A stretch of 64,000 nt of DNA from SR-FBR-E99 sp963732365 (GTDB lineage: Bacteria > Bacteroidota > Bacteroidia > Bacteroidales > VadinHA17). The notes beneath the pieces are model-generated. The model made no database searches and had not been told where the DNA came from. It worked only from the letters and a program-made list of their open reading frames with translations. Positions 17,995 to 26,837 of the stretch are shown here, piece by piece. Every line of letters begins with the position of its first letter. The stretch's first letter is position 1. The translations under genes were made by a program, and so were the position numbers. The stretch is from NCBI GenBank assembly GCA_963732365.1, contig CAVSZC010000005.1, positions 1,674,001 to 1,738,000 of the forward strand. The letters are read 5' to 3'.

Positions 17995-19125
17995 ATGAAG
18001 TATTTCATCATTGCAGGCGAGCCCTCCGGTGACCTTCACGGGTCAAACCTGGTGAGGAACCTGTTCAGAGCTGACCCTGCAGCTGAGATATCGTGCTGGG
18101 GAGGCGACATGATGAAGGATGCCGGGGCTGTGTTGCTCAAGCACTACAATGAAACGGCTTTCATGGGAGCATGGGAGGTCCTGGTCAACATCCGCAAAGT
18201 GAGGGCCAACTTTGCTGATTGCCGCAGACAGATAATCGAAATGATGCCTGATGTAGTCATCCTGATTGACTACCCGGGTTTTAATCTCAGGATAGCAAGG
18301 TACGCTAAACGCCTGGGGCTTAAGGTTTTTTATTATATAGCTCCCAAACTATGGGCCTGGCGTGAAGGCAGAGTTAAGCTTATCAGGGCTTTTACGGACC
18401 GGTTATATATAATCTTTCCCTTTGAAACAGCCTTCTTCACAAGACACGGTTGCGAGGCACATTACCTGGGTAATCCGCTTATTGACCAGATAGAGAGCTA
18501 CCGTGCAGGAGCGCCTGCACCTGAATCACTGATGACGTCACTGGGCCTTGAGGATAAGCCGGTTATCGCACTTCTCTCCGGCAGCAGGCAGCAGGAGATA
18601 GAACATATACTCCCGGCCATGGTCAGCGTAGCGCGCAGTCTGCCGGACTACCAGTTTGTCATTGCTGCAATGGGGCACCTGCCGGAGGAGTTGTACAGGC
18701 GCGTTCTGGGTTCCATGCCTGTGAAGGTGATTACCAACCGCACCTACGAAATACTCTCTGTCGCGGAGGCAGCCCTCGTGGCATCAGGCACTGCCACTCT
18801 CGAAGCCGCCCTGTTCGATGTTCCGCAGGTTGTATGTTACAGGACCAGCAGGGTTACCTACAGGCTGGTAAAACTTGTCATTAAGGTCCGTTTCATCTCG
18901 CTCGCCAACCTGATAATGGATCGGGAGATAGTGAGGGAACTTGTTCAGAATGACCTCAATCAGAAGAACCTTCACAGGGAGCTGCTGAATATCATCAGCA
19001 GCGGATACAGGCATGAAATCATAAAAAGTGATTACAGACAGCTCCGCAAGGTGCTGGGAGAGAGCGGAGCGTCATCACGGATAGCCTCCGATATGGTGCA
19101 AAATCTCACACAGAGGGGAAAGTAA
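17995..19125 (+). CDS. lpxB: Lipid-A-disaccharide synthase
   Basis: 376 aa, starting at the ATG at 17995 (MKYFIIAGEPSGDLHG), which fits the family N-terminus; an earlier ATG at 17965 would overlap the preceding gene. Conserved segments: IDYPGFNLRIA, YYIAPKLWAWREGR, LGNPLID, LLSGSRQQEI, ASGTATLEAAL. It is a GT-B glycosyltransferase that joins UDP-diacylglucosamine and lipid X at the inner membrane. Its stop overlaps the start of the SpoIID-domain gene by one base. Confidence 0.96.
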   Translation: MKYFIIAGEPSGDLHGSNLVRNLFRADPAAEISCWGGDMMKDAGAVLLKHYNETAFMGAWEVLVNIRKVRANFADCRRQIIEMMPDVVILIDYPGFNLRIARYAKRLGLKVFYYIAPKLWAWREGRVKLIRAFTDRLYIIFPFETAFFTRHGCEAHYLGNPLIDQIESYRAGAPAPESLMTSLGLEDKPVIALLSGSRQQEIEHILPAMVSVARSLPDYQFVIAAMGHLPEELYRRVLGSMPVKVITNRTYEILSVAEAALVASGTATLEAALFDVPQVVCYRTSRVTYRLVKLVIKVRFISLANLIMDREIVRELVQNDLNQKNLHRELLNIISSGYRHEIIKSDYRQLRKVLGESGASSRIASDMVQNLTQRGK

Positions 19126-20276
19126 TGATGATCAGAGCAATAGTTCTCCTTTTTACCCTTGTATTGCCTGCTGCACTGAGCGGTCAGGTGAACATCCGCA
19201 TTTTTGCCCGTACCAAACCTTCATCAGTGGTTTTCACCCCTTTGAGTGACGATTTTGTTCTTAACGGCGGTGGCGGGCGCAACCTGGTTGTAAAAAAGGA
19301 TGAGAGTGTTGTCATTGCCCGCTACGGGGAGAAGGTCATTTACATGACATACTCAGGCGAGTCACATGTGGCAGATTCTGTTTCCGTTGAACCGCCTGAT
19401 GAGCAAGCCCTCTTCTCGCTGCGATCGCCTTACAGTGCTGACGGGAGAAAAATGCTCAGGGGCAGTGTGCTTGTCAGATCATTTCCCGGATCGTTGCTGA
19501 TTCTTAATCGCACTGCCTTAGAGCACTCCCTCCCCGGTATCGTAAGGGCGGAAGCCGGGGGAACAGGTACTGAAGAGTATTTCAGGGCCCAGGCGGTAGT
19601 GGCACGTACATATGCCTACCGCAATCCCGACAAACATGAGCTTGACGGCTTTAACCTGTGTGATGACGTTCACTGCCAGGTTTATCCGGGCATAATTGCC
19701 GACAGTGTGATAATAAAAGCCTGCTTAGGGACAGAGGGGAAAGTGATTGTTGACAGTGACAGTATTCTCATTGAAGCAGCATTTCATGCCAATTGCGGGG
19801 GAGAGACAGCGGCCTCGGCAGATGTATGGGTGGCTGATCATCCTTACCTGGTCCCTGTCAGGGATCCTTGGTGCTTGAGTTCAAGATCAGCCAGATGGGA
19901 TAAGACAATTGAAGGTGACAGCTGGAACGAATTCCTGAGATCGAAAGGATTGTCGCCGGGGCAGGAAGAAATACTCTATTCCCCTCCCGGAAGCCAGCCC
20001 TCAAGAGTATTTGTACGAAGCGTCTCCGGGAAAAACATTTCAAACGAGGATATACGACAGTATTTTGCACTTAGATCAGCATATTTTACACTCGGCAGGT
20101 CAGAGAAAGGGATTGTCTTTGGGGGCAGGGGATACGGCCACGGCGTGGGCTTATGCCAGGACGGTGCAAGAGCGATGGCAGCTAGCGGTAAAAAGTATGC
20201 CGAGATAGCAGGTTTCTACTATCCGGGCACATACATCACCGATATTAAAAATGCAAAACGGCCAGTGAGGCCATGA
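19125..20276 (+). CDS. SpoIID/LytB-domain protein, secreted
   Basis: 383 aa with a signal peptide (residues 1-21, ending ALSGQ). The SpoIID/LytB domain spans about residues 105-375: LPGIVRAEAG, FRAQAVVARTYAYRNP, FHANCGGETA and the terminal GRGYGHGVGLCQDGARAMA. SpoIID is a peptidoglycan lytic transglycosylase or amidase enhancer in sporulators. In non-spore-forming Bacteroidota the homologues presumably act on the cell wall in the periplasm. Its start overlaps lpxB. Confidence 0.88.
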   Translation: MMIRAIVLLFTLVLPAALSGQVNIRIFARTKPSSVVFTPLSDDFVLNGGGGRNLVVKKDESVVIARYGEKVIYMTYSGESHVADSVSVEPPDEQALFSLRSPYSADGRKMLRGSVLVRSFPGSLLILNRTALEHSLPGIVRAEAGGTGTEEYFRAQAVVARTYAYRNPDKHELDGFNLCDDVHCQVYPGIIADSVIIKACLGTEGKVIVDSDSILIEAAFHANCGGETAASADVWVADHPYLVPVRDPWCLSSRSARWDKTIEGDSWNEFLRSKGLSPGQEEILYSPPGSQPSRVFVRSVSGKNISNEDIRQYFALRSAYFTLGRSEKGIVFGGRGYGHGVGLCQDGARAMAASGKKYAEIAGFYYPGTYITDIKNAKRPVRP

Positions 20277-20312
20277 GAGTTATTTCGATATTTTTACAGC
20301 AAACTTGAAAAT

Positions 20313-22715
20313 ATGTTCACTCTCTTCCGTAAAGAGATAGCAGGCTTTTTCAGTTCACTCACCGGCTATGTGGTGATGATTGTGTTTCTTGTAGCCAATA
20401 GCCTTATAATGTGGATAATGCCAGGTCAGTGGAATCTGCTTGACAGTGGTTATGCCGGGCTTGATACCCTTTTTGTCCTTTCCCCGTGGATTTTCCTTTT
20501 TCTGGTGCCTGCTGTGACGATGAGGCTCTTTGCAGAGGAGCGCAGGTCCGGTACTCTTGAGCTTCTCTATTCAAGGCCGCTCGGTGAGGGTGCCATCATA
20601 TACGGCAAGTTCCTGGCCTCGGTGGCACTGGTTCTTTTCTCACTGCTGCCATGCATTGTATTTGTGATTTCGGTCTGGGTCCTTGGGGAGACACCGGGTA
20701 ACCTTGACAGGGGAGGTACCGCAGGATCGTTCCTGGGCCTTATACTTCTTGCTGCTGTCTATTCTGCCATAGGGCTCTTTTCATCATCACTCACTGAGAA
20801 CCAGGTGGTGTCATTCATCATAGCAGCCGTTCTCTCATTCGTTGTTTTTACGGGGTTTGACTCACTCGCCCTGCTTCCGGGTCTTCAGGGTATTGACGAG
20901 TTTGTTGTCAGGGCAGGTATAAATGAGCATTACCGGTCTGTCAGCAGAGGGGTGCTGGATGTGCGCGACGTGTCATATTTTCTGTTTGTGACGGTTCTCT
21001 TCAACGAGGCAACGCGGGTGTCTCTGCGGCGCTGCCCCCTAAGAAGGCCGCTGACAATCATTGCCGGTGCTGCAGCACTCTCTGTCATTCTCTCTCTTCT
21101 GCCGGTAAGGATAGATCTGACGGAGGACAAGCGGTTCACACTGGCTGAGCCGACACGAATGATCCTCAAGGGTTTGGATAAGGATATCCAGGTTGATGTT
21201 TATCTTGACGGGGAGATGCCTGTCGGGTTCAAGAAGCTGCGCCGCATTACAGAACAGTATCTTGATGAGTTCCGCATTGCCTCCGGCAGAAGGGTGTCTT
21301 ACGATTTTATCAACCCTAATGAAGCAAGGGATGCTGCCGGCAGGGATGTGTATCATAATGAACTTATAAGCAGAGGACTGCTTCCGGTGAATGTAATGGC
21401 GGGTGACGGGGAAGGGGGCAGGACCCAGAAGCGCATCTTCCCTTCGTTTACCGTCACCTGCGGCGAGACCGTCATACCGGTCAACTTCCTGAGAAACAAT
21501 CCTTCCCTTCCTGCCGAGACAAACCTTCTTCATTCAGCGGAAGGTCTTGAGTATGAGATCATACAGGCCATCGCCACCGCTTCGGCAGACAAGATTCACC
21601 GTGTGGCCTTCATCGAGGGGCACGGCGAGCTTGATGAGATATATGTAGCTGACCTTACCCTTGAACTGGCAAGGTTCTTCAATATAGACAGGGGCGTGAT
21701 AGGCGGTGTCCCTGGTATCATGGACCAATACGCTGCTGTCATCATCGCAGACCCGACAGGTCATTTTGACGAGAAGGACAAGTTTGTCATTGATCAGTAC
21801 ATCATGAACGGCGGGAGAGTGCTGTGGCTGGCAGAAGAGGTCGTAGTCAATGCCGACAGTCTGCCGGAGGGGTCTACCGTAGCTCTCTATGAGCCACTCT
21901 CTTTCAGCGATATGTTATTCAGGTACGGAGCAAGGATAAATCCGTATATAGTACAGGATGAAGATTGTCTCCTGATACCTCTGAAGATAACCGGTCCGGG
22001 AGGTCAGCCTCAGTATGTGCCGGCGCCATGGGTCTATTACCCGCTTCTGAGACCCTCCCAGGCTCATCCCGTAACCCGAAACCTGAACAGGGTAAAGGCA
22101 GAGTTCGCAAATTATATTGATACGGTGGGGAGGGATGCCGCGATCAGGAAGAGCATCCTGCTTACGACCTCAGGCAGGACACGTACAGTGGCGCCACCGG
22201 TTGTCATCTCGCTTGAGGAGGCGCGCGAGGCGATACCGGCAGAACTGTTCACCGCCGGGGAGCTGCCCGTGGCGGTTCTTCTGGAAGGGAAATTCCGCTC
22301 AGCATTCACCAACAGGATGACGGAGAGCATCATCGGCGAGGCAGGAAGGAATGTCATAACCGAAAGCAAACCGACGAAGATGATCATCATAGCTGACGGT
22401 GACATTATCAGGAACGAGATAAGCTGGAGAAATGGGGTGGCTGAGCCATTGACGCTGGGCCTTGACAGGTATACGATGCAGACTTTCGGGAACAAAGATT
22501 TTCTTGTCAACTGTATTAATTACCTGGTTGATGACAACGGACTGACGGAGATGCGGTCACGCGAAATAAAGCCGAGAATGCTGGATCAGTCAAGGATCAG
22601 GAGCCAGAGAGGAGTATGGCAGTTAATCAACACCGTTGCACCGGTCATATTGATTATCCTTGCAGGGGCGGCATACTACAGGCTGAAGAAAAGACATTAT
22701 AATACAGTGAAATAA
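20313..22715 (+). CDS. Fused GldF-GldG gliding-motility ABC transporter protein
   Basis: 800 aa in one open frame. Residues 1-240 form an ABC-2 type permease like GldF (FRKEIAGFFSSLTGYVV, RLFAEERRSGTLELLYSRPL, six membrane segments). From about 250, a membrane helix is followed by the GldG-type region (DLTEDKRFTLAEPTRMILK, an IFT52-like fold with EGHGELDE), closing with a C-terminal membrane helix. In Flavobacterium these are separate proteins of about 241 and 561 aa, and the sum equals the length here. The ATPase GldA is not in this window. dnaN follows 126 bp downstream. Confidence 0.85.
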   Translation: MFTLFRKEIAGFFSSLTGYVVMIVFLVANSLIMWIMPGQWNLLDSGYAGLDTLFVLSPWIFLFLVPAVTMRLFAEERRSGTLELLYSRPLGEGAIIYGKFLASVALVLFSLLPCIVFVISVWVLGETPGNLDRGGTAGSFLGLILLAAVYSAIGLFSSSLTENQVVSFIIAAVLSFVVFTGFDSLALLPGLQGIDEFVVRAGINEHYRSVSRGVLDVRDVSYFLFVTVLFNEATRVSLRRCPLRRPLTIIAGAAALSVILSLLPVRIDLTEDKRFTLAEPTRMILKGLDKDIQVDVYLDGEMPVGFKKLRRITEQYLDEFRIASGRRVSYDFINPNEARDAAGRDVYHNELISRGLLPVNVMAGDGEGGRTQKRIFPSFTVTCGETVIPVNFLRNNPSLPAETNLLHSAEGLEYEIIQAIATASADKIHRVAFIEGHGELDEIYVADLTLELARFFNIDRGVIGGVPGIMDQYAAVIIADPTGHFDEKDKFVIDQYIMNGGRVLWLAEEVVVNADSLPEGSTVALYEPLSFSDMLFRYGARINPYIVQDEDCLLIPLKITGPGGQPQYVPAPWVYYPLLRPSQAHPVTRNLNRVKAEFANYIDTVGRDAAIRKSILLTTSGRTRTVAPPVVISLEEAREAIPAELFTAGELPVAVLLEGKFRSAFTNRMTESIIGEAGRNVITESKPTKMIIIADGDIIRNEISWRNGVAEPLTLGLDRYTMQTFGNKDFLVNCINYLVDDNGLTEMRSREIKPRMLDQSRIRSQRGVWQLINTVAPVILIILAGAAYYRLKKRHYNTVK

Positions 22716-22841
22716 ATTTGTTTGAGGGAATGATATTTTTTTGTAATATTGATACTCCGGTCTTGACAGCAGACGACTCACAAAATCAATGAGTTGGCGG
22801 CCGGCAGTGACATAATACGGAATAACTTAAAAATAAACAAT

Positions 22842-23972
22842 ATGAAATTTGTTGTATCAAGCACAGAACTACTGGGTCATCTTCAAGCCATCAGCAGGGT
22901 AATAAGTTCAAAGAACACCCTTCCCATTCTTGATAATTTTCTGTTCAACCTCAGTGGCAATGATCTCGAGATAACGGCTTCGGACCTTGAGTCAACACTG
23001 ATCACAAGGCTGAAACTTGATAATGTCACCGGAAGCGGCACCATAGCCCTGCCGGCAAGGATATTGCTTGATACGCTGAAGGAGTTTTCGGAGCAACCGC
23101 TTACTTTTGACATCAATCCGGATACCCTTGCCGTCGTTATCAACTCTGAGAACGGTCGTTTCAGCGTTGTTGGCCAGAACGGAATCGATTTCCCGGTACT
23201 GCCCGTCATTAAAAAAGAGAAGCGCTTCAGTTTCAATATTGCTGCAGATGTCCTCCTGGCAGGCATATCGCGTACCCTTTTTGCCACCGCTGATGACGAA
23301 CTTCGCCCTGTGATGGGAGGGATTCTCGTCGAGGCGTCGCCTGAGAAGCTTACTTTTGTGGCATCCGATGCTCACAAGCTGGTAAGGTACCAGAGAAGCG
23401 ACGCCAGGGCTGACAGCAGTGCATCATTCATACTGCCCAAGAAGCCTGCTTCACTTCTTAAGAACATACTCCCCAGGGAGAGCGGAGTGGTTTCGGTTGA
23501 GTTTGACGACAGGAATGCCTTCTTCATGCTCTCTGACTACAAGGTCGTCTCCCGCCTTGTGGAAGGCAACTACCCCAACTATAATTCGGTCATCCCGAAG
23601 AACAATCCGAGGAAAGTGCGGATTGACAGGCTCGAGTTTTATAACATCCTCCGCAGGGTATCGGTCTTTTCAAACCAGGCCAGCAACCTCGTAAAGCTGC
23701 AATTCACCCCTAATCAGATTACGGTATCAGCACAGGATGTAGACTTTTCAATCTCAGCTTATGAGCGCCACAAGTGCCAGTATGAAGGAGATGATATGGA
23801 GATAGGGTTCAAATCTGTCTTCCTGATCGAGATACTGTCAAACATTGCCTCTCAGGATGTTCTTATCGAGCTTGCTGACCCGACCAGGGCAGGGCTCTTC
23901 CTTCCGTCTGAGACAGCCAAGGAGGATGAGGACCTCCTCATGCTTCTCATGCCTATGATGATAAACGCCTGA
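22842..23972 (+). CDS. dnaN: DNA polymerase III beta sliding clamp
   Basis: 376 aa from the ATG at 22842 (MKFVVSSTELLGHLQAISRV). An upstream in-frame ATG at 22794 adds residues without homology. Three clamp repeats are visible, with SSKNTLPILDNFL, RPVMGGILVE and ASDAHKLVRY, and the terminal LLMPMMI. It forms the processivity ring for the replicase. The exonuclease gene starts 11 bp later, so clamp and a DnaQ-like nuclease are probably co-expressed. Confidence 0.97.
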   Translation: MKFVVSSTELLGHLQAISRVISSKNTLPILDNFLFNLSGNDLEITASDLESTLITRLKLDNVTGSGTIALPARILLDTLKEFSEQPLTFDINPDTLAVVINSENGRFSVVGQNGIDFPVLPVIKKEKRFSFNIAADVLLAGISRTLFATADDELRPVMGGILVEASPEKLTFVASDAHKLVRYQRSDARADSSASFILPKKPASLLKNILPRESGVVSVEFDDRNAFFMLSDYKVVSRLVEGNYPNYNSVIPKNNPRKVRIDRLEFYNILRRVSVFSNQASNLVKLQFTPNQITVSAQDVDFSISAYERHKCQYEGDDMEIGFKSVFLIEILSNIASQDVLIELADPTRAGLFLPSETAKEDEDLLMLLMPMMINA

Positions 23973-23983
23973 CATCCGTAATA

Positions 23984-24754
23984 ATGGAGTTAAATCTTAA
24001 GAAACCCCTGGTCATTCTTGATCTGGAGACCACCGGGGTAAGCATTGCTACTGACCGCATCGTAGAGATATCGGCATTGAAGGTCCTCCCCGGAGGGGCT
24101 GAGGACTGGCTCACCATGAGGCTCAATCCCGGCATTCCCATATCCCCTGAAGCGACCCGCATTCACGGTATCAGTGATGCCGATGTTGCCAATGCACCTC
24201 ATTTCAAGGATGTTGCGAAGAGAATTGCATCCTTCCTGGAAGGGTGTGACCTGGCAGGCTTCAACTCGATGAAATTCGATATACCGATACTCTGTGAAGA
24301 ATTCCTCCGTGTTAACTTCGATTTCAATCCTGCAAAACACAGGTATGTTGATGTACAGGTCATCTTCCATAAAAAAGAGCAGCGTACCCTCGGTGCCGCA
24401 TACCGGTTCTATTGCAACAGGGAGCTTGAGAATGCTCACAGTGCACAGGCTGATGCTGCTGCAACGTATGAGATACTCAAGGCCCAGCTCGATCGTTACC
24501 CTGACCTTGAGAATGACATTGAAAAGCTTTCGTCATTCAGTGCATTCAACAACAATGCAGATCTTGCCGGGAGGATAGTCTTCAACGAACAGGGTAAGGA
24601 GATATTCAATTTCGGAAAACATAAGGGAAAGCCTGTTGAACTGGTATTTAAAGAGGAACCCTCATACTACTCATGGATGATGAACGGCGACTTCCCGCTC
24701 AATACCAAGCAGGTGATAACAGCAATCAAACTTCGCTCATTCGGTAAATCCTGA
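23984..24754 (+). CDS. DnaQ-like DEDDh 3'-5' exonuclease
   Basis: 256 aa. Exo I DLETTG (Asp13, Glu15), Exo II around NSMKFDIPIL, and Exo III HSAQADA (H....D) give the full DEDDh set. The C-terminal 60 residues (FNFGKHKGKPV, YYSWMM) form the small extra domain seen in ExoX-like and Bacteroidota exonucleases. It could act as the proofreading subunit or as a repair nuclease. Location after dnaN supports a replication role (inference). Confidence 0.88.
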   Translation: MELNLKKPLVILDLETTGVSIATDRIVEISALKVLPGGAEDWLTMRLNPGIPISPEATRIHGISDADVANAPHFKDVAKRIASFLEGCDLAGFNSMKFDIPILCEEFLRVNFDFNPAKHRYVDVQVIFHKKEQRTLGAAYRFYCNRELENAHSAQADAAATYEILKAQLDRYPDLENDIEKLSSFSAFNNNADLAGRIVFNEQGKEIFNFGKHKGKPVELVFKEEPSYYSWMMNGDFPLNTKQVITAIKLRSFGKS

Positions 24755-24761
24755 GAGATAC

Positions 24762-25373
24762 ATGAAAATCATCTGCGTAGGCCGGAACTATATTAAACAT
24801 GCGGCGGAAATGAATAACCCCGTGCCGCAGATACCGCTGATCTTTCTCAAGCCTGACTCGGCTATCCTGAAGAAGAATAAACCCTTCTTCCTGCCTGATT
24901 TTTCAAATGACCTGCAATTCGAGGCAGAATTGGTTCTCCGCATCTCCAAATTAGGAAAAGGGATCAGCAAGGGATATGCTCACAGGTATTTTGATGCCAT
25001 CACCGTCGGTATTGATTTCACAGCCCGTGATCTTCAGAAAAAATTCTCGCTGGCCGGAGAGCCATGGGATCTCTCCAAAACTTTTGACGGCTCCGCCCCG
25101 CTGGGGGAGTTTATCAGCAAGGAGAAACTCAGAGACCTCTCGGACATCAGTTTTTATCTTGACGTGAACGGCGAGAGGAGGCAGACCGGCAACAGTTCCG
25201 AGATGATCTTCAGCTTCGGGGATATAATAGCATATGCTTCCAGGTTTTATACACTCAAGACCGGAGACATGATATTTACGGGGACTCCTGCCGGTGTCGG
25301 ACCCGTAAAGAAAGGCGACAATCTTGTCGCCCATCTTGAAGATAAAAAGGTGCTTGATTTTTTTGTCAGGTGA
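24762..25373 (+). CDS. Fumarylacetoacetate-hydrolase family protein
   Basis: 203 aa, a single FAH domain. Metal ligands appear as ExE (FEAELVLRI) and the Asp in TVGIDFTARD; the C-terminus has FTGTPAGVGPVKKGD. Members hydrolyse or decarboxylate acylpyruvates and oxaloacetate; the substrate here cannot be told. It starts 7 bp after the exonuclease and its end overlaps the convergent decarboxylase gene by 8 bp. Confidence 0.88.
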   Translation: MKIICVGRNYIKHAAEMNNPVPQIPLIFLKPDSAILKKNKPFFLPDFSNDLQFEAELVLRISKLGKGISKGYAHRYFDAITVGIDFTARDLQKKFSLAGEPWDLSKTFDGSAPLGEFISKEKLRDLSDISFYLDVNGERRQTGNSSEMIFSFGDIIAYASRFYTLKTGDMIFTGTPAGVGPVKKGDNLVAHLEDKKVLDFFVR

Positions 25374-26823
25374 GCTCATCCATCACCTCTTTGCCGTGCT
25401 TTATTACAGCATCGAGCAGCTGTGAGAGGTCGTTATCATCTGTCATGGCGTTCATGAGTGATGTTCTCAGATAGATGTTTCCTTCCAGCTCAGCCTGTAC
25501 GATATAGAACTCACCGCTTCTGACAATCCTCTTTCTTATCATGCTGTTTAGCCTGTTAAGGCTTTCCCTGTCCGTTTCTTCAGGTCTGTATCTGAAGCAG
25601 ACAATGTTTGATTCAGGCATCACAGCCAGTTCCAGTTTGCTGCTGGATGCTATTTCCTCAGCGAAACGTCTGGCGAGGTCATATCTGTTCGCGACATATT
25701 CACCCAGGATCCTGTCACCATAGTATTTTATCACTGCCCAGGCTACAATGCCTAGTCCGCTCTTCGTGCATTCGAGAGTACGTTTGGCTCCGTTGTACCA
25801 TTCATTCTCCGCAGATTTTTCAAAGAGGTATCCTGCTTTCTGGGCGAAGGTCTCATAAGAGCGACTGCCGTCACGGAAAAGGACCATGGTGTTCAGGCCG
25901 GGAGTGAGAAGCATCTTGTGGAAGTCAATTACCACCGAGTCAGCATGTTCTATCCCTTTTACAAGATGACGGTAGCGTTCTGAGAAGAGGACTCCCAGTC
26001 CGTGAGCACCGTCGACATGAAGCCAGAGGTTTTTTTCACGGCAGAAAGAGGCTATCTCCTCCAGATTATCGTATGTCCCTGTGGCGGTGGAGCAGGCGTT
26101 GGCGGCAACGCAAACGACTCTTATGCCCTGCTCTTCAGCTCGTCTCATTGACTCCGCCAGCAGCGATGTCTTCATCGCATACCTGCCGTCGTAGGGTACC
26201 CTTACCACTGAGGTCTCACCCAAACCGATGACCTTGGCATTGCGTGATATGCTGTAGTGAGACTGGTCTGAGATCATGATACCGATACGCTTGTCACCTC
26301 TTACACCCTCCTCCCAAATGTTGTAATCACTTTTTGCCTGGCGGGCGGCGAGCAAACAGGTAAGATTGCCGGCACTGCCACCGTGAGTGAAGATACCGTC
26401 AGCCTCACTGTCAAAACCGATAAGGCTGGCCATATACCTGATTACATTTCTTTCCGCAGCCATTGCTGCCGGGCCCATCTCATATACTGCTACACCGTTG
26501 TTAAGCAGGGTTGTGCACATCTGTGCAATAACTCCTGCCGTAAGCGGGGGTGTGTTCTGATGACCTACATAGCGCGGATGGTGAAGATGGTTCATGTTAT
26601 CGATAACCTTACGGATATATTCACCCAGACTCATATCCTTGTCAGAAGGGTTGTCAAAGGCAAATTCAGTGACAAGCTCATCCGGGTCAGTGTGTCTCAG
26701 CACCGGGGTATCGCCACCGGCAGTTATCTCCTTCAGGTAGTCGGCAAGGATGTCTATGATCTCATGGCCCTGACTGCGAAACTCCTCAGAGTCATAATAT
26801 GGTTTCAGAGGCTTAATCGTCAT
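25366..26823 (-). CDS. PLP-dependent group II amino acid decarboxylase
   Basis: 485 aa. Landmarks are THGGSAGNLTCLLAAR, HVDGAHGLGV with the Asp contacting PLP, and DFHKMLLTPG with the Schiff-base Lys. This is the glutamate/aromatic-amino-acid/2,4-diaminobutyrate decarboxylase superfamily; specificity is not readable. It follows an M14 carboxypeptidase gene by 14 bp, suggesting release of amino acids from peptides followed by decarboxylation (inference). Confidence 0.87.
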   Translation of the reverse strand: MTIKPLKPYYDSEEFRSQGHEIIDILADYLKEITAGGDTPVLRHTDPDELVTEFAFDNPSDKDMSLGEYIRKVIDNMNHLHHPRYVGHQNTPPLTAGVIAQMCTTLLNNGVAVYEMGPAAMAAERNVIRYMASLIGFDSEADGIFTHGGSAGNLTCLLAARQAKSDYNIWEEGVRGDKRIGIMISDQSHYSISRNAKVIGLGETSVVRVPYDGRYAMKTSLLAESMRRAEEQGIRVVCVAANACSTATGTYDNLEEIASFCREKNLWLHVDGAHGLGVLFSERYRHLVKGIEHADSVVIDFHKMLLTPGLNTMVLFRDGSRSYETFAQKAGYLFEKSAENEWYNGAKRTLECTKSGLGIVAWAVIKYYGDRILGEYVANRYDLARRFAEEIASSSKLELAVMPESNIVCFRYRPEETDRESLNRLNSMIRKRIVRSGEFYIVQAELEGNIYLRTSLMNAMTDDNDLSQLLDAVIKHGKEVMDELT

Positions 26824-26837
26824 CTCTTCATCAAAGT

